From the NCBI GenBank assembly GCA_002422545.1, contig DIWF01000008.1:1-64000 (forward strand): a stretch of 64,000 nucleotides of DNA, given 5' to 3'. Both the position numbers and the translations under genes were made by a program. Every line of letters starts with the position of its first letter. Position 1 is the first letter of the stretch. Of this stretch, positions 8,309 through 17,227 are shown piece by piece. The stretch comes from Firmicutes bacterium UBA6113. GTDB lineage: Bacteria > Bacillota > Clostridia > Tissierellales > Sedimentibacteraceae. The notes under the pieces were generated by a model. The model did not search any database. It saw nothing but the letters and a program-made list of their open reading frames with translations, and was not told where the DNA came from.

Positions 8309-8839
8309 TTGGGAAACGGCAATAAAATTGCACAGGATAAATTAAAATTGTTATATATGCTTAATTACATCAACATACCCCTTACAAATATTGAGCTTAC
8401 AAATTACATATTAGATCACAACATCATGGATTATTTTACCCTTCAGCAGCTTTTAGGTGACTTGTGCGATGCAAAGTTTGTAGTATTAAACTCCAAAAAT
8501 GGCAATGAGTATTATTCCATATCCGAAGCAGGCATTGCTGCACTTGAAATGTTCGCAGACAAGCTTCCCGATTATTTCACAAAGGAAGTAGAGACAAACT
8601 TTTCATTTTTAAAAAAGCAGATTAAAAGACAGAGAGAACTGCTTGGACACTATTACAAAAGAAAAGAAGACGAATATATTGTAACTCTTCAGGTCATGGA
8701 AAATGAATCCATCATTTTCAGCTTAAGCATAAATGTTCCCACAGAAAATTTAGCAAAAAACATATGCAAAAAATGGGATTCAAATCCTGAAGAAATATTC
8801 GGCAGCATCATAAATACGCTGACTTCAGACCTTAAATAA
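8309..8839 (+). CDS. DUF4364 family protein (winged-helix-like)
   Basis: 176 residues starting at TTG 8309, six bases after AGGAGGA; no ATG fits better. The N-terminal part (about 10-80) is predicted helical with a winged-helix character (LGDLCDAKFVVLNSKNGNEYYSISEAG resembles a wing, given here in pieces: LGDLCDAKFVV then NEYYSISEAG), and the C-terminal part is alpha/beta. DUF4364 proteins are common in Clostridia and generally regarded as putative regulators without known targets. It converges on the YVTN gene, with the two stop regions overlapping by 8 bp. Confidence 0.78.
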   Translation: MGNGNKIAQDKLKLLYMLNYINIPLTNIELTNYILDHNIMDYFTLQQLLGDLCDAKFVVLNSKNGNEYYSISEAGIAALEMFADKLPDYFTKEVETNFSFLKKQIKRQRELLGHYYKRKEDEYIVTLQVMENESIIFSLSINVPTENLAKNICKKWDSNPEEIFGSIINTLTSDLK

Positions 8840-9722
8840 CCTTAATACAGTCAGGAATAAAGTTTAGTTCTATTGTTCCGTTTATTGTAAAACTTTCCTT
8901 ATCTACAGATACAATCTGGCTCTTTTTGGAATTTGACACATATATATTATTTTTACCGACGGCAATGCTTTCAGGATAACCGCCCAGAAAAATTTTCTTA
9001 ATTATTTTTCTTTTAAAGACATCAATAATGTAAAGGCTCTTGTCAACTATGTTAATTGTATAAATCATGTTGTTGTCAAGAAAAAAGTCAGAAGCAAGTC
9101 CTTCTAGTTCTATTACATCATTAATAGCTGATTTGTGCAAATCCATAAAGTTTATTTTTGTGTGAACAATTCCGTTAACAAAGTATGTCATCACTATCAG
9201 ACAGTCATTTGACAAAACCAGGTGCATGGGCTTTCCATCCGTGGTGAAATAGCGTTTGTTTTCATTTATAAGGCTGTATTCTATAACCATGTTTTCTTCA
9301 TAGCAGGTTGTGTACAGCATTTTGTTTTTTTCATCAACTGTCACATCGTGTGTCTTTATACCTGCAGGAATGGATTCAGTCAGAGCGAATGTTGACAGAT
9401 CTATTACAGAAATATTGTCTGAATCAAAATTCGCAACATACATGGTATCATTGTAAATGAACATGTGGCGTGGATCCCTTCCAACCGTTGTTTCTGAAAA
9501 TTCACCATCATCAAAGTCATATTTGTAAATTTTGTTGTTGAATGAATCAGCCAGATACACAGAATTACCATATGTAATAATGCTGTGTACAGAAGCCTTC
9601 TCCATACTGCTTAAATCAACCGCCTTTTTACAAATGTAATCATCACTAAATAATTCCATCAAAAAAAGCATTAATCGTCCATTGCTCATGCCCGTTGCAG
9701 CCACCTTTTCATCACATATCAT
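8832..9722 (-). CDS. YVTN/YncE-like beta-propeller protein
   Basis: 296 residues from the ATG at 9722, which is correctly spaced from GGAGGTGA; a further in-frame ATG at 9737 overlaps that SD site. The sequence is a series of about 40-residue beta-rich repeats with patterns such as NKIYKYDFDDG, DTMYVANFDSDNISVID and NNIYVSNSKKSQIVSVD, as in seven-bladed surface or periplasmic propellers. I see no signal peptide, so a cytoplasmic location is possible, which is unusual for the family. Function unknown. The 3' end overlaps the convergent DUF4364 gene. Confidence 0.75.
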   Translation of the reverse strand: MICDEKVAATGMSNGRLMLFLMELFSDDYICKKAVDLSSMEKASVHSIITYGNSVYLADSFNNKIYKYDFDDGEFSETTVGRDPRHMFIYNDTMYVANFDSDNISVIDLSTFALTESIPAGIKTHDVTVDEKNKMLYTTCYEENMVIEYSLINENKRYFTTDGKPMHLVLSNDCLIVMTYFVNGIVHTKINFMDLHKSAINDVIELEGLASDFFLDNNMIYTINIVDKSLYIIDVFKRKIIKKIFLGGYPESIAVGKNNIYVSNSKKSQIVSVDKESFTINGTIELNFIPDCIKVI

Positions 9723-9794
9723 AGCAATCACCTCCATGTAGTATATGTCAAAGTGTAAAATAAGTTAATATGGGGATAATATTTTTTGTTTTGT

Positions 9795-9823
9795 TTGCAT
9801 ATTTTTGGGTATCTATATATTAA
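9795..9823 (+). promoter_or_regulatory. Possible SigA promoter of the ferritin gene
   Basis: TTGCAT (9795-9800), a 17-bp spacer and TATTAA (9818-9823), followed by the SD AAAGGAG at 9832-9838 and ATG 9845. The -10 box is imperfect and the leader would be only about 15 nt. No Fur-like palindrome is obvious. Confidence 0.4.
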
Positions 9824-9844
9824 ATATACTTAAAGGAGATTATC

Positions 9845-10357
9845 ATGTTGAATGAAAAAGTATCAAGTTTAATTAACGAACAAATTAACAAAGAATTTTA
9901 CTCGGCATATTTATATCTGGATATGTCAAATTATTATAATGAAGCAGGGCTTAACGGCTTTGGAAACTGGTTCAAGGTTCAGGCACAGGAAGAAAGAGAC
10001 CATGCACTTTTATTCCTTCAATACCTGCAAAACAACGGTGAAAAAGTGACACTCTCAGAAATTAAATCTCCAAACATCACTTTTTCAAGTTTCATGTCAC
10101 CACTTCAGGAATCTTTGAAACACGAACAGTTTGTTACAGCTTCCATCAACAATATCTACAGTGAAGCTTCCAATATAAAGGATTACCGCACAACGCAGTT
10201 TTTAGACTGGTTCATCAAGGAACAAGGCGAAGAAGAAAAAAATGCAGAAGACCTGATTTTAAAATACAATGTTTTCGGATCAGATGCAAAAGGGCTTTAC
10301 ATGCTGAACCAAGAGCTGGCCGCAAGAGTTTATGCTCCACCTTCACTCGTTTTATAA
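9845..10357 (+). CDS. ftnA: Non-heme ferritin
   Basis: 170 residues, the usual length for bacterial ferritin. Ferroxidase ligands are visible: Glu17 (NKEFYSAYLYL), Glu50 and His53 (AQEERDHA), and the later glutamates of the EQGEEEKNA segment near residue 128. It oxidises Fe2+ and stores it in a 24-subunit shell, which protects an anaerobe from iron and peroxide stress. It is transcribed alone, with a strong intrinsic terminator directly after it. Confidence 0.95.
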   Translation: MLNEKVSSLINEQINKEFYSAYLYLDMSNYYNEAGLNGFGNWFKVQAQEERDHALLFLQYLQNNGEKVTLSEIKSPNITFSSFMSPLQESLKHEQFVTASINNIYSEASNIKDYRTTQFLDWFIKEQGEEEKNAEDLILKYNVFGSDAKGLYMLNQELAARVYAPPSLVL

Positions 10358-10364
10358 AATGATT

Positions 10365-10392
10365 ATACAGCAGAAATTCTGCTGTATTTTTT
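10365..10392 (+). terminator. Intrinsic terminator of ferritin
   Basis: ATACAGCAGAA and TTCTGCTGTAT form a perfect 11-bp stem (10365-10387), followed by a T-rich tail into the convergent gene. It probably serves both strands. Confidence 0.85.
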
Positions 10393-11074
10393 ATTTATGA
10401 CATTTTGGCTCTTCTATTATTCCTGTTGTGTAAGGAATAAGAAATTCAGGAATTCCTGAAGCATAGGGAGCTATTTCATATTGCTGAAAATATATTATAA
10501 CTCCTTCTGGCGTAAGATAAAAACTGTTTTCATCGAAATATTCAGCAACCCTTTTCCTATATTCATCAAAATACATAAAGTTTTCTTTTTCTGCATTCTG
10601 CCGTATTTGTTCCATCACATCCTTTTTCAGATAATCAAGCATTTTAAACTCACTATTTGCAAACAATCCGCACAATGTGACACGGCTGCCGCAGTTTAAG
10701 TCCCAGGTGTCTGATGTCCTGTATGTCTGGCCGTGAGCTCCTCCTAAATATATATATTTGTCATAATAAAGGCTTATGGTACAATTTTCATTGTAAGTTA
10801 CCTTAGGAATATAGTAAATTTCAAAGAGTCTGATGGGAATATCCCTTTTTATTGAAAAAACATAATAAGTTACAGCAATTTTAAAAAAAACATCCACGCT
10901 CTCTCTGACAACATCCCAAGCCTTTTTTTTGTAAAAAAGGTTTATTTTGTTCAGAATATTCTGGTCTTTATATGAATAAAACTGGGGATATTCAACTTTG
11001 TAATGAAGCAGCAGCTGTTTTTCATAAAACAAACTGTCTTCAAGACATAATATTTTTACTTGCACACCATCCAT
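10391..11074 (-). CDS. DUF3298 (RsiV C-terminal-like) domain protein
   Basis: 227 residues. The C-terminal half has the DUF3298 signature: GGAHGQTYR (about 114), and near the end FYLTPEGVIIYFQQYEIAPYA. The N-terminal part resembles the DUF4163 domain found with it. This domain occurs in the lysozyme-binding anti-sigma factor RsiV and in secreted deacetylases such as PdaC. Here there is no membrane segment or signal peptide and no sigma factor beside it, so it may act in the cytoplasm or be a derived form. SD GGAGGAG precedes the start. Confidence 0.75.
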   Translation of the reverse strand: MDGVQVKILCLEDSLFYEKQLLLHYKVEYPQFYSYKDQNILNKINLFYKKKAWDVVRESVDVFFKIAVTYYVFSIKRDIPIRLFEIYYIPKVTYNENCTISLYYDKYIYLGGAHGQTYRTSDTWDLNCGSRVTLCGLFANSEFKMLDYLKKDVMEQIRQNAEKENFMYFDEYRKRVAEYFDENSFYLTPEGVIIYFQQYEIAPYASGIPEFLIPYTTGIIEEPKCHK

Positions 11075-11125
11075 ATAAACTCCTCCTTTGTATAGAATAT
11101 GCTTTATGAATTATGTAAGTGAAAT

Positions 11126-11160
11126 AAAAACACCCGATATTTAAAATATCGGGTGTTTTT
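11126..11160 (-). terminator. Intrinsic terminator of the patatin gene
   Basis: AACACCCGATATT and AATATCGGGTGTT form a long stem followed by TTTTT on both strands. The stop codon of the patatin gene (11141) lies inside it. Confidence 0.85.
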
Positions 11161-11929
11161 CATTTAATATTCTTTTTGCATCTTCATAACCTTTGTCAAT
11201 CATCCACTTTATTCTTTCCGAACTTGCTTCTAATGTACTGCTTAAATATTCATCAGGTGCTATGTCTATTATATCCACATTGTCAAAGACGCTGTAATCG
11301 TACTTTTCAGGTCTTAACCGTACTGCAATTATTATATCGCAGCCCTTATCAGCCGCCATTTCCACAGGAAGCTTTAAAAACATGCTCCCATCAAGGTAAT
11401 ATTTTCCGCCTATTGGCCTTGGTGTAAATACCGGCAGATAACAGCTTGCAAAAACAAATTCGTGAAGCATACCCTCTGGTATATCTTCCTTAAAAAGCTT
11501 TAAGGGTTTTCTGTCAGTGAGGCAGTAAGTTGCAAGTCCGTATTCAATCTGGGATTCACGGATAGCTTTTTCTCTCACCACATCCTTGTAAAATTCTATG
11601 ATAGGTTCCGGGTCCACACCTGTGCTTTTCAAATAGCTATTTTCAAATTTGTCGATGTTTTTGGTTATTTTATCAAATATGTCTTGAGAATTTTTGCTTT
11701 TCTTTTTTTTATTGTCCGAATATGAAAAATCAAATTTGCTCCACAAATCTGTACTGTTATCATAATCGCCCAATACGTAGGACACTCCGTTAAGAGCTCC
11801 GATTGATGTGCCTACCACGCATTGGTAATGGATGTCTAGTTCCTTTAAAGCTTTCAAGACACCTATCTGGTAAGCACCCTTTGCTCCCCCACCCTCTAAG
11901 GCAATTCCTACTTTTTTTTTGCTGTTCAT
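11141..11929 (-). CDS. Patatin-like phospholipase (acyl hydrolase)
   Basis: 262 residues. The oxyanion-hole motif EGGGAKGAYQIG (about 12-23), nucleophile Ser42 in GTSIG, and the catalytic Asp180 in DGS complete the Ser-Asp dyad of the patatin family. It has no signal peptide, so it is likely cytoplasmic or membrane-associated and would hydrolyse acyl esters of lipids. The lipid is unknown. It lies downstream of the LysM gene (20 nt gap) and is probably cotranscribed with it. Confidence 0.9.
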   Translation of the reverse strand: MNSKKKVGIALEGGGAKGAYQIGVLKALKELDIHYQCVVGTSIGALNGVSYVLGDYDNSTDLWSKFDFSYSDNKKKKSKNSQDIFDKITKNIDKFENSYLKSTGVDPEPIIEFYKDVVREKAIRESQIEYGLATYCLTDRKPLKLFKEDIPEGMLHEFVFASCYLPVFTPRPIGGKYYLDGSMFLKLPVEMAADKGCDIIIAVRLRPEKYDYSVFDNVDIIDIAPDEYLSSTLEASSERIKWMIDKGYEDAKRILNEKHPIF

Positions 11930-11949
11930 TTATTTCTCCTATTATCTAT

Positions 11950-12654
11950 TTATACACTTGGTACGCATACCTTAGTTCCTGAAATAAGGAAGTTTGACGG
12001 CCTTAAATTAGGATTGGCAGTAAGTAATGCAGATGGCGAAGTGTTGTGTGCAACAGCCACCGTTGACAGACTGTCTCCAGGTTTTATAATATATTCCCTA
12101 GAATTTTCAACGTCACATTCCTGATAATTTTCAGGAGGTATGCAAAGTTCTGTTCCCGGAACTATGATGTTCGGGTTAAATTCGCGGTTGGATTCCACCA
12201 GTTCATTCAGGCTCAAATTGTAGCTTATTAAAATGTCACTCAATCTTGTTCCTTCCTGAATTACTACAACTGTTCCAAAAGGACAGCCTGCAGGCACGTT
12301 AGGAATGCATATTTCCTGGCCTACCTTAAGGTCGTACGGATTTGCTTCCGGATTTGCTTCAAGAAGTATATTCAAAGGCAGTCTATACTTTAGCGCAATG
12401 TTGTAGAAGCTGTCTCCTTCCACAATTGTATAATATGCTCCGTTAATACATGATGGCCTTTCCGGCACCCTTGGAACGCAGATTGACATTCCTTCCGTCA
12501 AGGTGCGAAGTCTCAGCATAGGATTAAGTTCCAACAGTCCAACCAGGTTAGTACCGAATCTTGCAGCGATGGAATTTAAAGTATCGCCGGGCTGCACCAC
12601 ATACGGCATGGTAAATTTGTTGGGGCATAAATTTTGATCTTGTCTATAAATCAT
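11950..12654 (-). CDS. Protein with four LysM repeats
   Basis: 234 residues built almost entirely of four LysM modules (about 18-65, 70-120, 125-172 and 186-233), each with the YxVxPGDTLxxIA start and an xICVP end (for example YVVQPGDTLNSIA, TELCIPP, TKVCVPS). LysM binds N-acetylglucosamine glycans, and such proteins are often wall-associated or spore-coat/cortex-morphogenesis proteins. There is no signal peptide, which favours a role inside the mother cell around the forespore over export; this is inference. SD GAGGTGA precedes the start. Confidence 0.9.
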   Translation of the reverse strand: MIYRQDQNLCPNKFTMPYVVQPGDTLNSIAARFGTNLVGLLELNPMLRLRTLTEGMSICVPRVPERPSCINGAYYTIVEGDSFYNIALKYRLPLNILLEANPEANPYDLKVGQEICIPNVPAGCPFGTVVVIQEGTRLSDILISYNLSLNELVESNREFNPNIIVPGTELCIPPENYQECDVENSREYIIKPGDSLSTVAVAHNTSPSALLTANPNLRPSNFLISGTKVCVPSV

Positions 12655-12723
12655 TATATAATCACCTCATAATATAATTTGTTAATTTATAATATTCATG
12701 AGGCTATGAATGTTTCTTAATAG

Positions 12724-13164
12724 TTAACAAGAAAATTTATCCCTTTCACTGACAGCAAGCTTGTCGCAGCGTTCATTGTAATGGTGTCCGTTGTGTCCAA
12801 GGACATGTATGAATATTACTTTATGAATGCTTGCAGCTTTCAAAAGCCTTTGCCATAGCTCTATGTTTAGCACCGGCTTACCGTCAGACTTTTTCCAGTT
12901 TTTTTTCTGCCAGGATACAAGCCATCCCTTATTAAATGCATCTGTCACATACTTGGAATCCGTAGTAACAGTTACTTCACACGGCTCCTTTAAAGCTTCT
13001 AGGCCGATTATTACGCCCATGAGCTCCATTCTGTTGTTTGTTGTGTTTTCTTCTCCCCCACTCAGTTCAGCTTCCTTGCCGTTGTATTCAAGTATGACAC
13101 CGTATCCTCCCGGACCGGGATTTCCGCTGCAGGCTCCGTCTGAGTATATGTTGACTTTTTTCAT
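12724..13164 (-). CDS. rnhA: Ribonuclease HI
   Basis: 146 residues, typical length. The four acidic catalytic residues are present: Asp9 (YSDGACSGNPGPGG), Glu47 (NNRMELMG), Asp69 (TTDSKYV) and Asp134 (ERCDKLA). It degrades the RNA strand of RNA-DNA hybrids, clearing R-loops and primers. The C-terminal loop reads LGHNGHHYNE, a small variant of the usual GHAGxxxNE. SD GGCGGAG precedes the start. Confidence 0.95.
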   Translation of the reverse strand: MKKVNIYSDGACSGNPGPGGYGVILEYNGKEAELSGGEENTTNNRMELMGVIIGLEALKEPCEVTVTTDSKYVTDAFNKGWLVSWQKKNWKKSDGKPVLNIELWQRLLKAASIHKVIFIHVLGHNGHHYNERCDKLAVSERDKFSC

Positions 13165-13220
13165 TATTTCTCCGCCTTTTAATTAATGCATGACTATATC
13201 TAATGCTTATTTATTGTTTA

Positions 13221-14405
13221 TTATTTGTTTTGTTCAGTCTTCTGTCTTATGAGCATTACTCTCAATATTCCGTAGTGTTCTTCCAGCTCTTTAAGTTTTG
13301 ATTCGTTTATTTCCCCAACAACATCTATTATGTTGCAGGCATAATCGCCTCTGCTCTTGTTCACCATTCCTATGATGTTTACGTTGTGGCTTGCCAGGGC
13401 AGTAGTCATCTGTCCTATCATGTTTGGAATATTTTTATTCAACACTACAATTCTGTCGGTTCCAGGGTATCTGTCCATTGAACAATCAGGGAAATTAACT
13501 GAATTTGTAATGTTGCCTCTTTCCAGATACTCAGTAAGCTGGGTCACTGCCATTTCTGCACAGTTTTCTTCTGCTTCATATGTTGAACCACCAAGATGAG
13601 GAATGCAAACAACATTTTTAGCAGCTAACAGTTTTTCTGTGGGAAGGTCTGAAACGTGATATCCTACTTTTCCGCTTTCTAAAGCTTCTATGAGGTCATC
13701 GTCATTAATTATGCCTGACCTTGCAAGATTAAGTATCTTCACACCGTCCTTCATTAATTTTATATTTTCTTTGTTTATATAATTTTTAGTCTCATCACTG
13801 TAAGGAACATGAAGGGTGATGTAGTCACTTCTTCTGTAAAGCTCGTTGATGTCGCTTGTGTACTGAACATCCCAAGACAAAGCCAGGGCATTTTTTACAG
13901 ATATGTACGGATCGTATCCTATGACTTCCATTCCAAGCTTCACACCCATGTTTGCAACAAGATGACCCACATTTCCCAGTCCTATTACTCCAAGAGTCTT
14001 TCCTTTGAGTTCAGGTCCAACAAATTTGGATTTTCCTCTTTCCACTGATTCCACAACGTTTTTTTCTATGTTTCTCGTCCAGTCTATGCTGTCGATTATT
14101 TTTCTTGAACTCATCAAAAGCCCAAGGAATGTAAGCTCACACACTGCATTTGAATTTGCTCCGGGAGAATTGAATACGACAATTCCTTCTTCAGCACATC
14201 TTTCAATTGGTATGTTGTTCACTCCTGCTCCGGATCTTGCTATGGCCTTCAGCTGTTTTGAAAACTTCATGTCATGAATATCCATGCTTCGCATTACTAT
14301 TCCGTCTGCTTCGCTTGTTTCTTGTTCAATCAAGGTATATTTCTCTTCGGAAAACAAATTTAAAGTTTCCTTAGGAATTTTACAAAACAGTGCTACTTTA
14401 TTCAT
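13221..14405 (-). CDS. serA: D-3-phosphoglycerate dehydrogenase
   Basis: 394 residues from ATG 14405, six bases after AGGAGG; the upstream ATG touches the SD site. The NAD-binding Rossmann motif GLGNVGHLVAN (about 145-155), the catalytic Arg in LARSGIIN and His in PHLGGST are present, and the last 70 residues form an ACT domain, usually the L-serine feedback site. It catalyses the first step of serine synthesis, 3-phosphoglycerate to 3-phosphohydroxypyruvate. The gene has its own SigA promoter and no serC or serB beside it. Confidence 0.93.
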   Translation of the reverse strand: MNKVALFCKIPKETLNLFSEEKYTLIEQETSEADGIVMRSMDIHDMKFSKQLKAIARSGAGVNNIPIERCAEEGIVVFNSPGANSNAVCELTFLGLLMSSRKIIDSIDWTRNIEKNVVESVERGKSKFVGPELKGKTLGVIGLGNVGHLVANMGVKLGMEVIGYDPYISVKNALALSWDVQYTSDINELYRRSDYITLHVPYSDETKNYINKENIKLMKDGVKILNLARSGIINDDDLIEALESGKVGYHVSDLPTEKLLAAKNVVCIPHLGGSTYEAEENCAEMAVTQLTEYLERGNITNSVNFPDCSMDRYPGTDRIVVLNKNIPNMIGQMTTALASHNVNIIGMVNKSRGDYACNIIDVVGEINESKLKELEEHYGILRVMLIRQKTEQNK

Positions 14406-14438
14406 TTTCATCCTCCTTATTTTACATTATTAAAGCTT

Positions 14439-14467
14439 AGTATACAACTGATATATTTTAAAATCAA
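14439..14467 (-). promoter_or_regulatory. SigA promoter of serA
   Basis: On the minus strand TTGATT, a 17-bp spacer and TATACT (14444-14439). The leader is about 25 nt, too short for a T-box or riboswitch. Confidence 0.6.
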
Positions 14468-14513
14468 GAAAAATGTTATAATTAACAATATAAATTCAAT
14501 AAAATACATATAT

Positions 14514-14544
14514 CAAAAGGCCAGATGCATAATGCATCTGGCCT
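14514..14544 (-). terminator. Terminator of the 50-residue Cys-rich gene
   Basis: AGGCCAGATGCAT pairs with ATGCATCTGGCCT, a near-continuous stem, and TTTTGATAT follows on the minus strand. It separates the small gene from serA. Confidence 0.75.
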
Positions 14545-14557
14545 CTCCATAAGTACT

Positions 14558-14710
14558 CTATCTGCAGCATCCTCTATCGAAGAAATTATTGCCGCACAGC
14601 AGGAAGAAAATAACACCAATTATGATTATCCACTCAAGCCAGTCGTTTCCGCATACACCACCTATACGGTCGCAGCAGTCAAAGTTTGTTGCTCTTATTT
14701 CATCTGACAT
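14558..14710 (-). CDS. Small Cys-rich membrane protein, 50 residues
   Basis: The ATG at 14710 follows AGAGGTGA with about 7-nt spacing, and a strong terminator lies 14 bp after the stop, so this looks like a real single-gene unit. The N-terminus holds a cluster of cysteines (FDCCDRIGGVCGN), the middle is a hydrophobic segment (WIIIIGVIFFLLCG) and the end is RGCCR. Short proteins of this build (Cys/Gly, one membrane helix) are common in spore formers and often sporulation-linked, but I do not recognise a named family. Confidence 0.65.
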   Translation of the reverse strand: MSDEIRATNFDCCDRIGGVCGNDWLEWIIIIGVIFFLLCGNNFFDRGCCR

Positions 14711-14805
14711 ATATTTCACCTCTTCTAATATTATAAACAAGCTGGCGATTGCCATTTCTTATTTTATAACTCAATATATGTCAGCAAAACAATTGTGTGC
14801 AAAAT

Positions 14806-15966
14806 TTAAAGAATTTCTATTGTGGAAATTGCCATTTCAATAAGCTGTTCTATGTCCAATTTGCTTTCAGAATTTTTAATAGATTCAAGTTTTGGGTTTA
14901 TGAGAGGATGCTTTGGAGCAAACACTGAACAGCAATCATCATATGGAAGTATTGATGTCTCAAATGTGTTTATTTCTCTTGCCCTTTCCATTATTTCAGT
15001 CTTGTCCATTCCAATCAGCGGTTTTAGTATGGGCATTTGGATTGCTTCCTCAATTACAGCCATGGATTTCATTGTCTGGCTTGCTACCTGTCCGAGACTT
15101 TCTCCTGTTATAAGCATATCCATGTTGTTATTTGATGCAATTCTTTCAGCTATGCGCATCATGAATCTTCTGGCAAGAATTGTTGTTTCTTCTTCCCTGC
15201 AGAATTCTTTGATGGCTTTGTGCACTTCAAGAATGTTTATGCTGTAAAGTTTTATATTGCCGCAGTATTCTTCAAGAATCTCTTTCAGATGCTTTACTTT
15301 TTCATTGGCTCTTTCAGATGTAAAAGGATATGTGTGAAAATATAGAGCATTTATTTCAACGCCTCTCTTGGCTATCATGTGACCAGCTACAGGAGAGTCA
15401 ATTCCTCCAGACAAAAGAAGAAGAGCACGGCCGCTTGATCCAATGGGAAGTCCCCCGGCTGTTTTTATTTTCTCTGATGATATGAAGCAGTGTTTTTTAA
15501 TATCAATGTTAATTTCTACTTCAGGATTGTGCACGTCAACAGTTACATCAGGAAAATGTTCAAGTATTCTTCCTCCCACAGCTGCACTGAAGTCCATGGA
15601 ACCTATGGGGAATTTTTTGTCGCCCCTTTTTGTGTTTATTTTAAATGTTTTGAAATTTTTCTTATCTTTTAAATATTTAAACAGCTCAATTGCCTTTAAT
15701 GTCATTGTTTCAGGGTCTGTTTCAGTTTTTATTGATGGACTTATTGCAACAATACCGAATATTTTTCTTGTTTTTTCTAAAATGCTGTCCATATCTTCTT
15801 CATGGGATGTTTCAATAAACATTTTTCCCAGTTCTTTGTAGACAACAATGTCCTTGAATTCCTTCAAGGCAAATTTTACTTGTTCTATGAGTTTGTGTTC
15901 AAAGGAGCCTCTGTTTTTTCCCTTGAGAAATATTTCTCCAAAGCTCACTGCAACTATATTGTACAT
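14806..15966 (-). CDS. thiI: tRNA 4-thiouridine synthase ThiI (no rhodanese domain)
   Basis: 386 residues: ferredoxin-like plus THUMP domain (about 60-165) and a PP-loop ATPase with LLLLSGGIDSPVAG (about 181-194). It activates U8 of tRNA for sulfur insertion and may also serve thiamine thiazole synthesis. The C-terminal rhodanese domain of the E. coli enzyme is absent, as usual in Firmicutes. It lies 13 nt after the cysteine desulfurase gene, which supplies the sulfur, so the two work as a pair. Confidence 0.95.
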   Translation of the reverse strand: MYNIVAVSFGEIFLKGKNRGSFEHKLIEQVKFALKEFKDIVVYKELGKMFIETSHEEDMDSILEKTRKIFGIVAISPSIKTETDPETMTLKAIELFKYLKDKKNFKTFKINTKRGDKKFPIGSMDFSAAVGGRILEHFPDVTVDVHNPEVEINIDIKKHCFISSEKIKTAGGLPIGSSGRALLLLSGGIDSPVAGHMIAKRGVEINALYFHTYPFTSERANEKVKHLKEILEEYCGNIKLYSINILEVHKAIKEFCREEETTILARRFMMRIAERIASNNNMDMLITGESLGQVASQTMKSMAVIEEAIQMPILKPLIGMDKTEIMERAREINTFETSILPYDDCCSVFAPKHPLINPKLESIKNSESKLDIEQLIEMAISTIEIL

Positions 15967-15979
15967 GTTTTTCCCTTTC

Positions 15980-17128
15980 CTATAACTTCATGATTTTTCT
16001 TATTTCTTCCACGGACTGTTTAATGCTTTCAACCACATATTCAACTTCGTCTTCGTTGTTGAAATGTCCAAGGCTTATTCGTATGGTTCCATCCACATAA
16101 TCCGGGTCAAGTTTTATAGCTTCAAGAATCCTGTTGGACTTGCTTCTTGAAGAGCAGGCGGAACCTGTTGAAACATAAACACCTTTCATTTCCAGGAAAT
16201 GTACAAGGACTTCTCCTCTCACATGTTTGAATGATACGTTTAAAATATGAGGTGCTCCGTCTTCAGAAAGCGAACTGTTGATTTTCATGTCCTTGATTTC
16301 TTCTGTGAGCCTTTTTGCATACAAGTTTTTCAGGTTCCTGAGTCTACATGTTTCTTCCTCAAAATTTTCATAAACAATCTGGCATGCTTTTCCGAACCCT
16401 ACAATTCCAGGTGTGTTTTCAGTTCCCGGCCTTATGTTTTTTTCCTGTCCGCCGCCGAAAATAATCGGGCTTATTTTAACACCGGATCTTATAAACAGTC
16501 CTCCAACACCTTTTGGCCCGTGTATTTTGTGGCTGCTGAAAGAAATGGTGTCAGCTGGAATTTTGTTCACGTCAATTTTTATTTTACCATAGGATTGCAC
16601 TGCATCAACATGTATTTTTGTATTTTTGTTCTTATTTTTTGAAATTTTGCATATTTCACTTAAATTTTGAACTATTCCCAGCTCGTTGTTTACATGCATA
16701 ATTGACACAAGATAAGTGCTTTCGTCAATTAAATTTTCAAGTTGCTCAAGATTCACCCTTCCCAAGTTGTCGGTATCCAAGTATCTTATTTCTACATTGT
16801 CCTTAAAATGCTTTAAAACATTATAAACTGATGGATGCTCAATATTGGTCGTAACGACGTTAATCTTTCCTTCAATACCGGATATATGACCTAACAAAGC
16901 AATATTGTTACTCTCTGTTCCGCTCCCAGTAAAAAAAATTTCATCTGCTTTTGCATTTATTATTTTTGCAACATGTTTTCTTGCATCTTCAATTCTTTTT
17001 TCTGTTTTCAGTCCCATTCTATGTATTGATGACGGATTTCCGTAACAATTAAGATTTACATCTGTCACTTCATCCATTACTTCCTGCCTTACTCTTGTTG
17101 TTGCGCTGTTGTCTAAATAAACTTCCAT
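15980..17128 (-). CDS. iscS: Cysteine desulfurase (IscS/NifS-like)
   Basis: 382 residues. PLP-binding Lys201 (SSHKIHGPKG), the cofactor-contacting TNIEHPS and the persulfide-forming Cys325 in the flexible loop GSACSSRS are all visible. It takes sulfur from cysteine; the adjacent thiI suggests a dedicated tRNA-thiolation role similar to NifZ-ThiI pairs. No iscU is nearby. SD GAGG precedes the start at 17128. Confidence 0.93.
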   Translation of the reverse strand: MEVYLDNSATTRVRQEVMDEVTDVNLNCYGNPSSIHRMGLKTEKRIEDARKHVAKIINAKADEIFFTGSGTESNNIALLGHISGIEGKINVVTTNIEHPSVYNVLKHFKDNVEIRYLDTDNLGRVNLEQLENLIDESTYLVSIMHVNNELGIVQNLSEICKISKNKNKNTKIHVDAVQSYGKIKIDVNKIPADTISFSSHKIHGPKGVGGLFIRSGVKISPIIFGGGQEKNIRPGTENTPGIVGFGKACQIVYENFEEETCRLRNLKNLYAKRLTEEIKDMKINSSLSEDGAPHILNVSFKHVRGEVLVHFLEMKGVYVSTGSACSSRSKSNRILEAIKLDPDYVDGTIRISLGHFNNEDEVEYVVESIKQSVEEIRKIMKL

Positions 17129-17192
17129 ATTAACCTCTTATCGAATTATTTTAATTTATTTTTCATATGTTTGAGAAATTTGTAAAAAAAGC

Positions 17193-17221
17193 TTGCATAA
17201 TATTTCTTTCTTTGCTATAAT
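17193..17221 (+). promoter_or_regulatory. SigA promoter facing an intergenic small RNA
   Basis: TTGCAT (17193-17198), exactly 17 bp, and TATAAT (17216-17221). No plus-strand protein gene follows; a hairpin starts seven bases later and a terminator-like stem follows about 75 bases on. Confidence 0.65.
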
Positions 17222-17227
17222 AATTTT

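Noticed and set aside
9740..9768. Promoter TTAACT-17-TATACT for the YVTN gene
   Set aside because: The boxes fit, but the predicted start near 9733 falls inside the SD site, so the message would lack a usable ribosome site.
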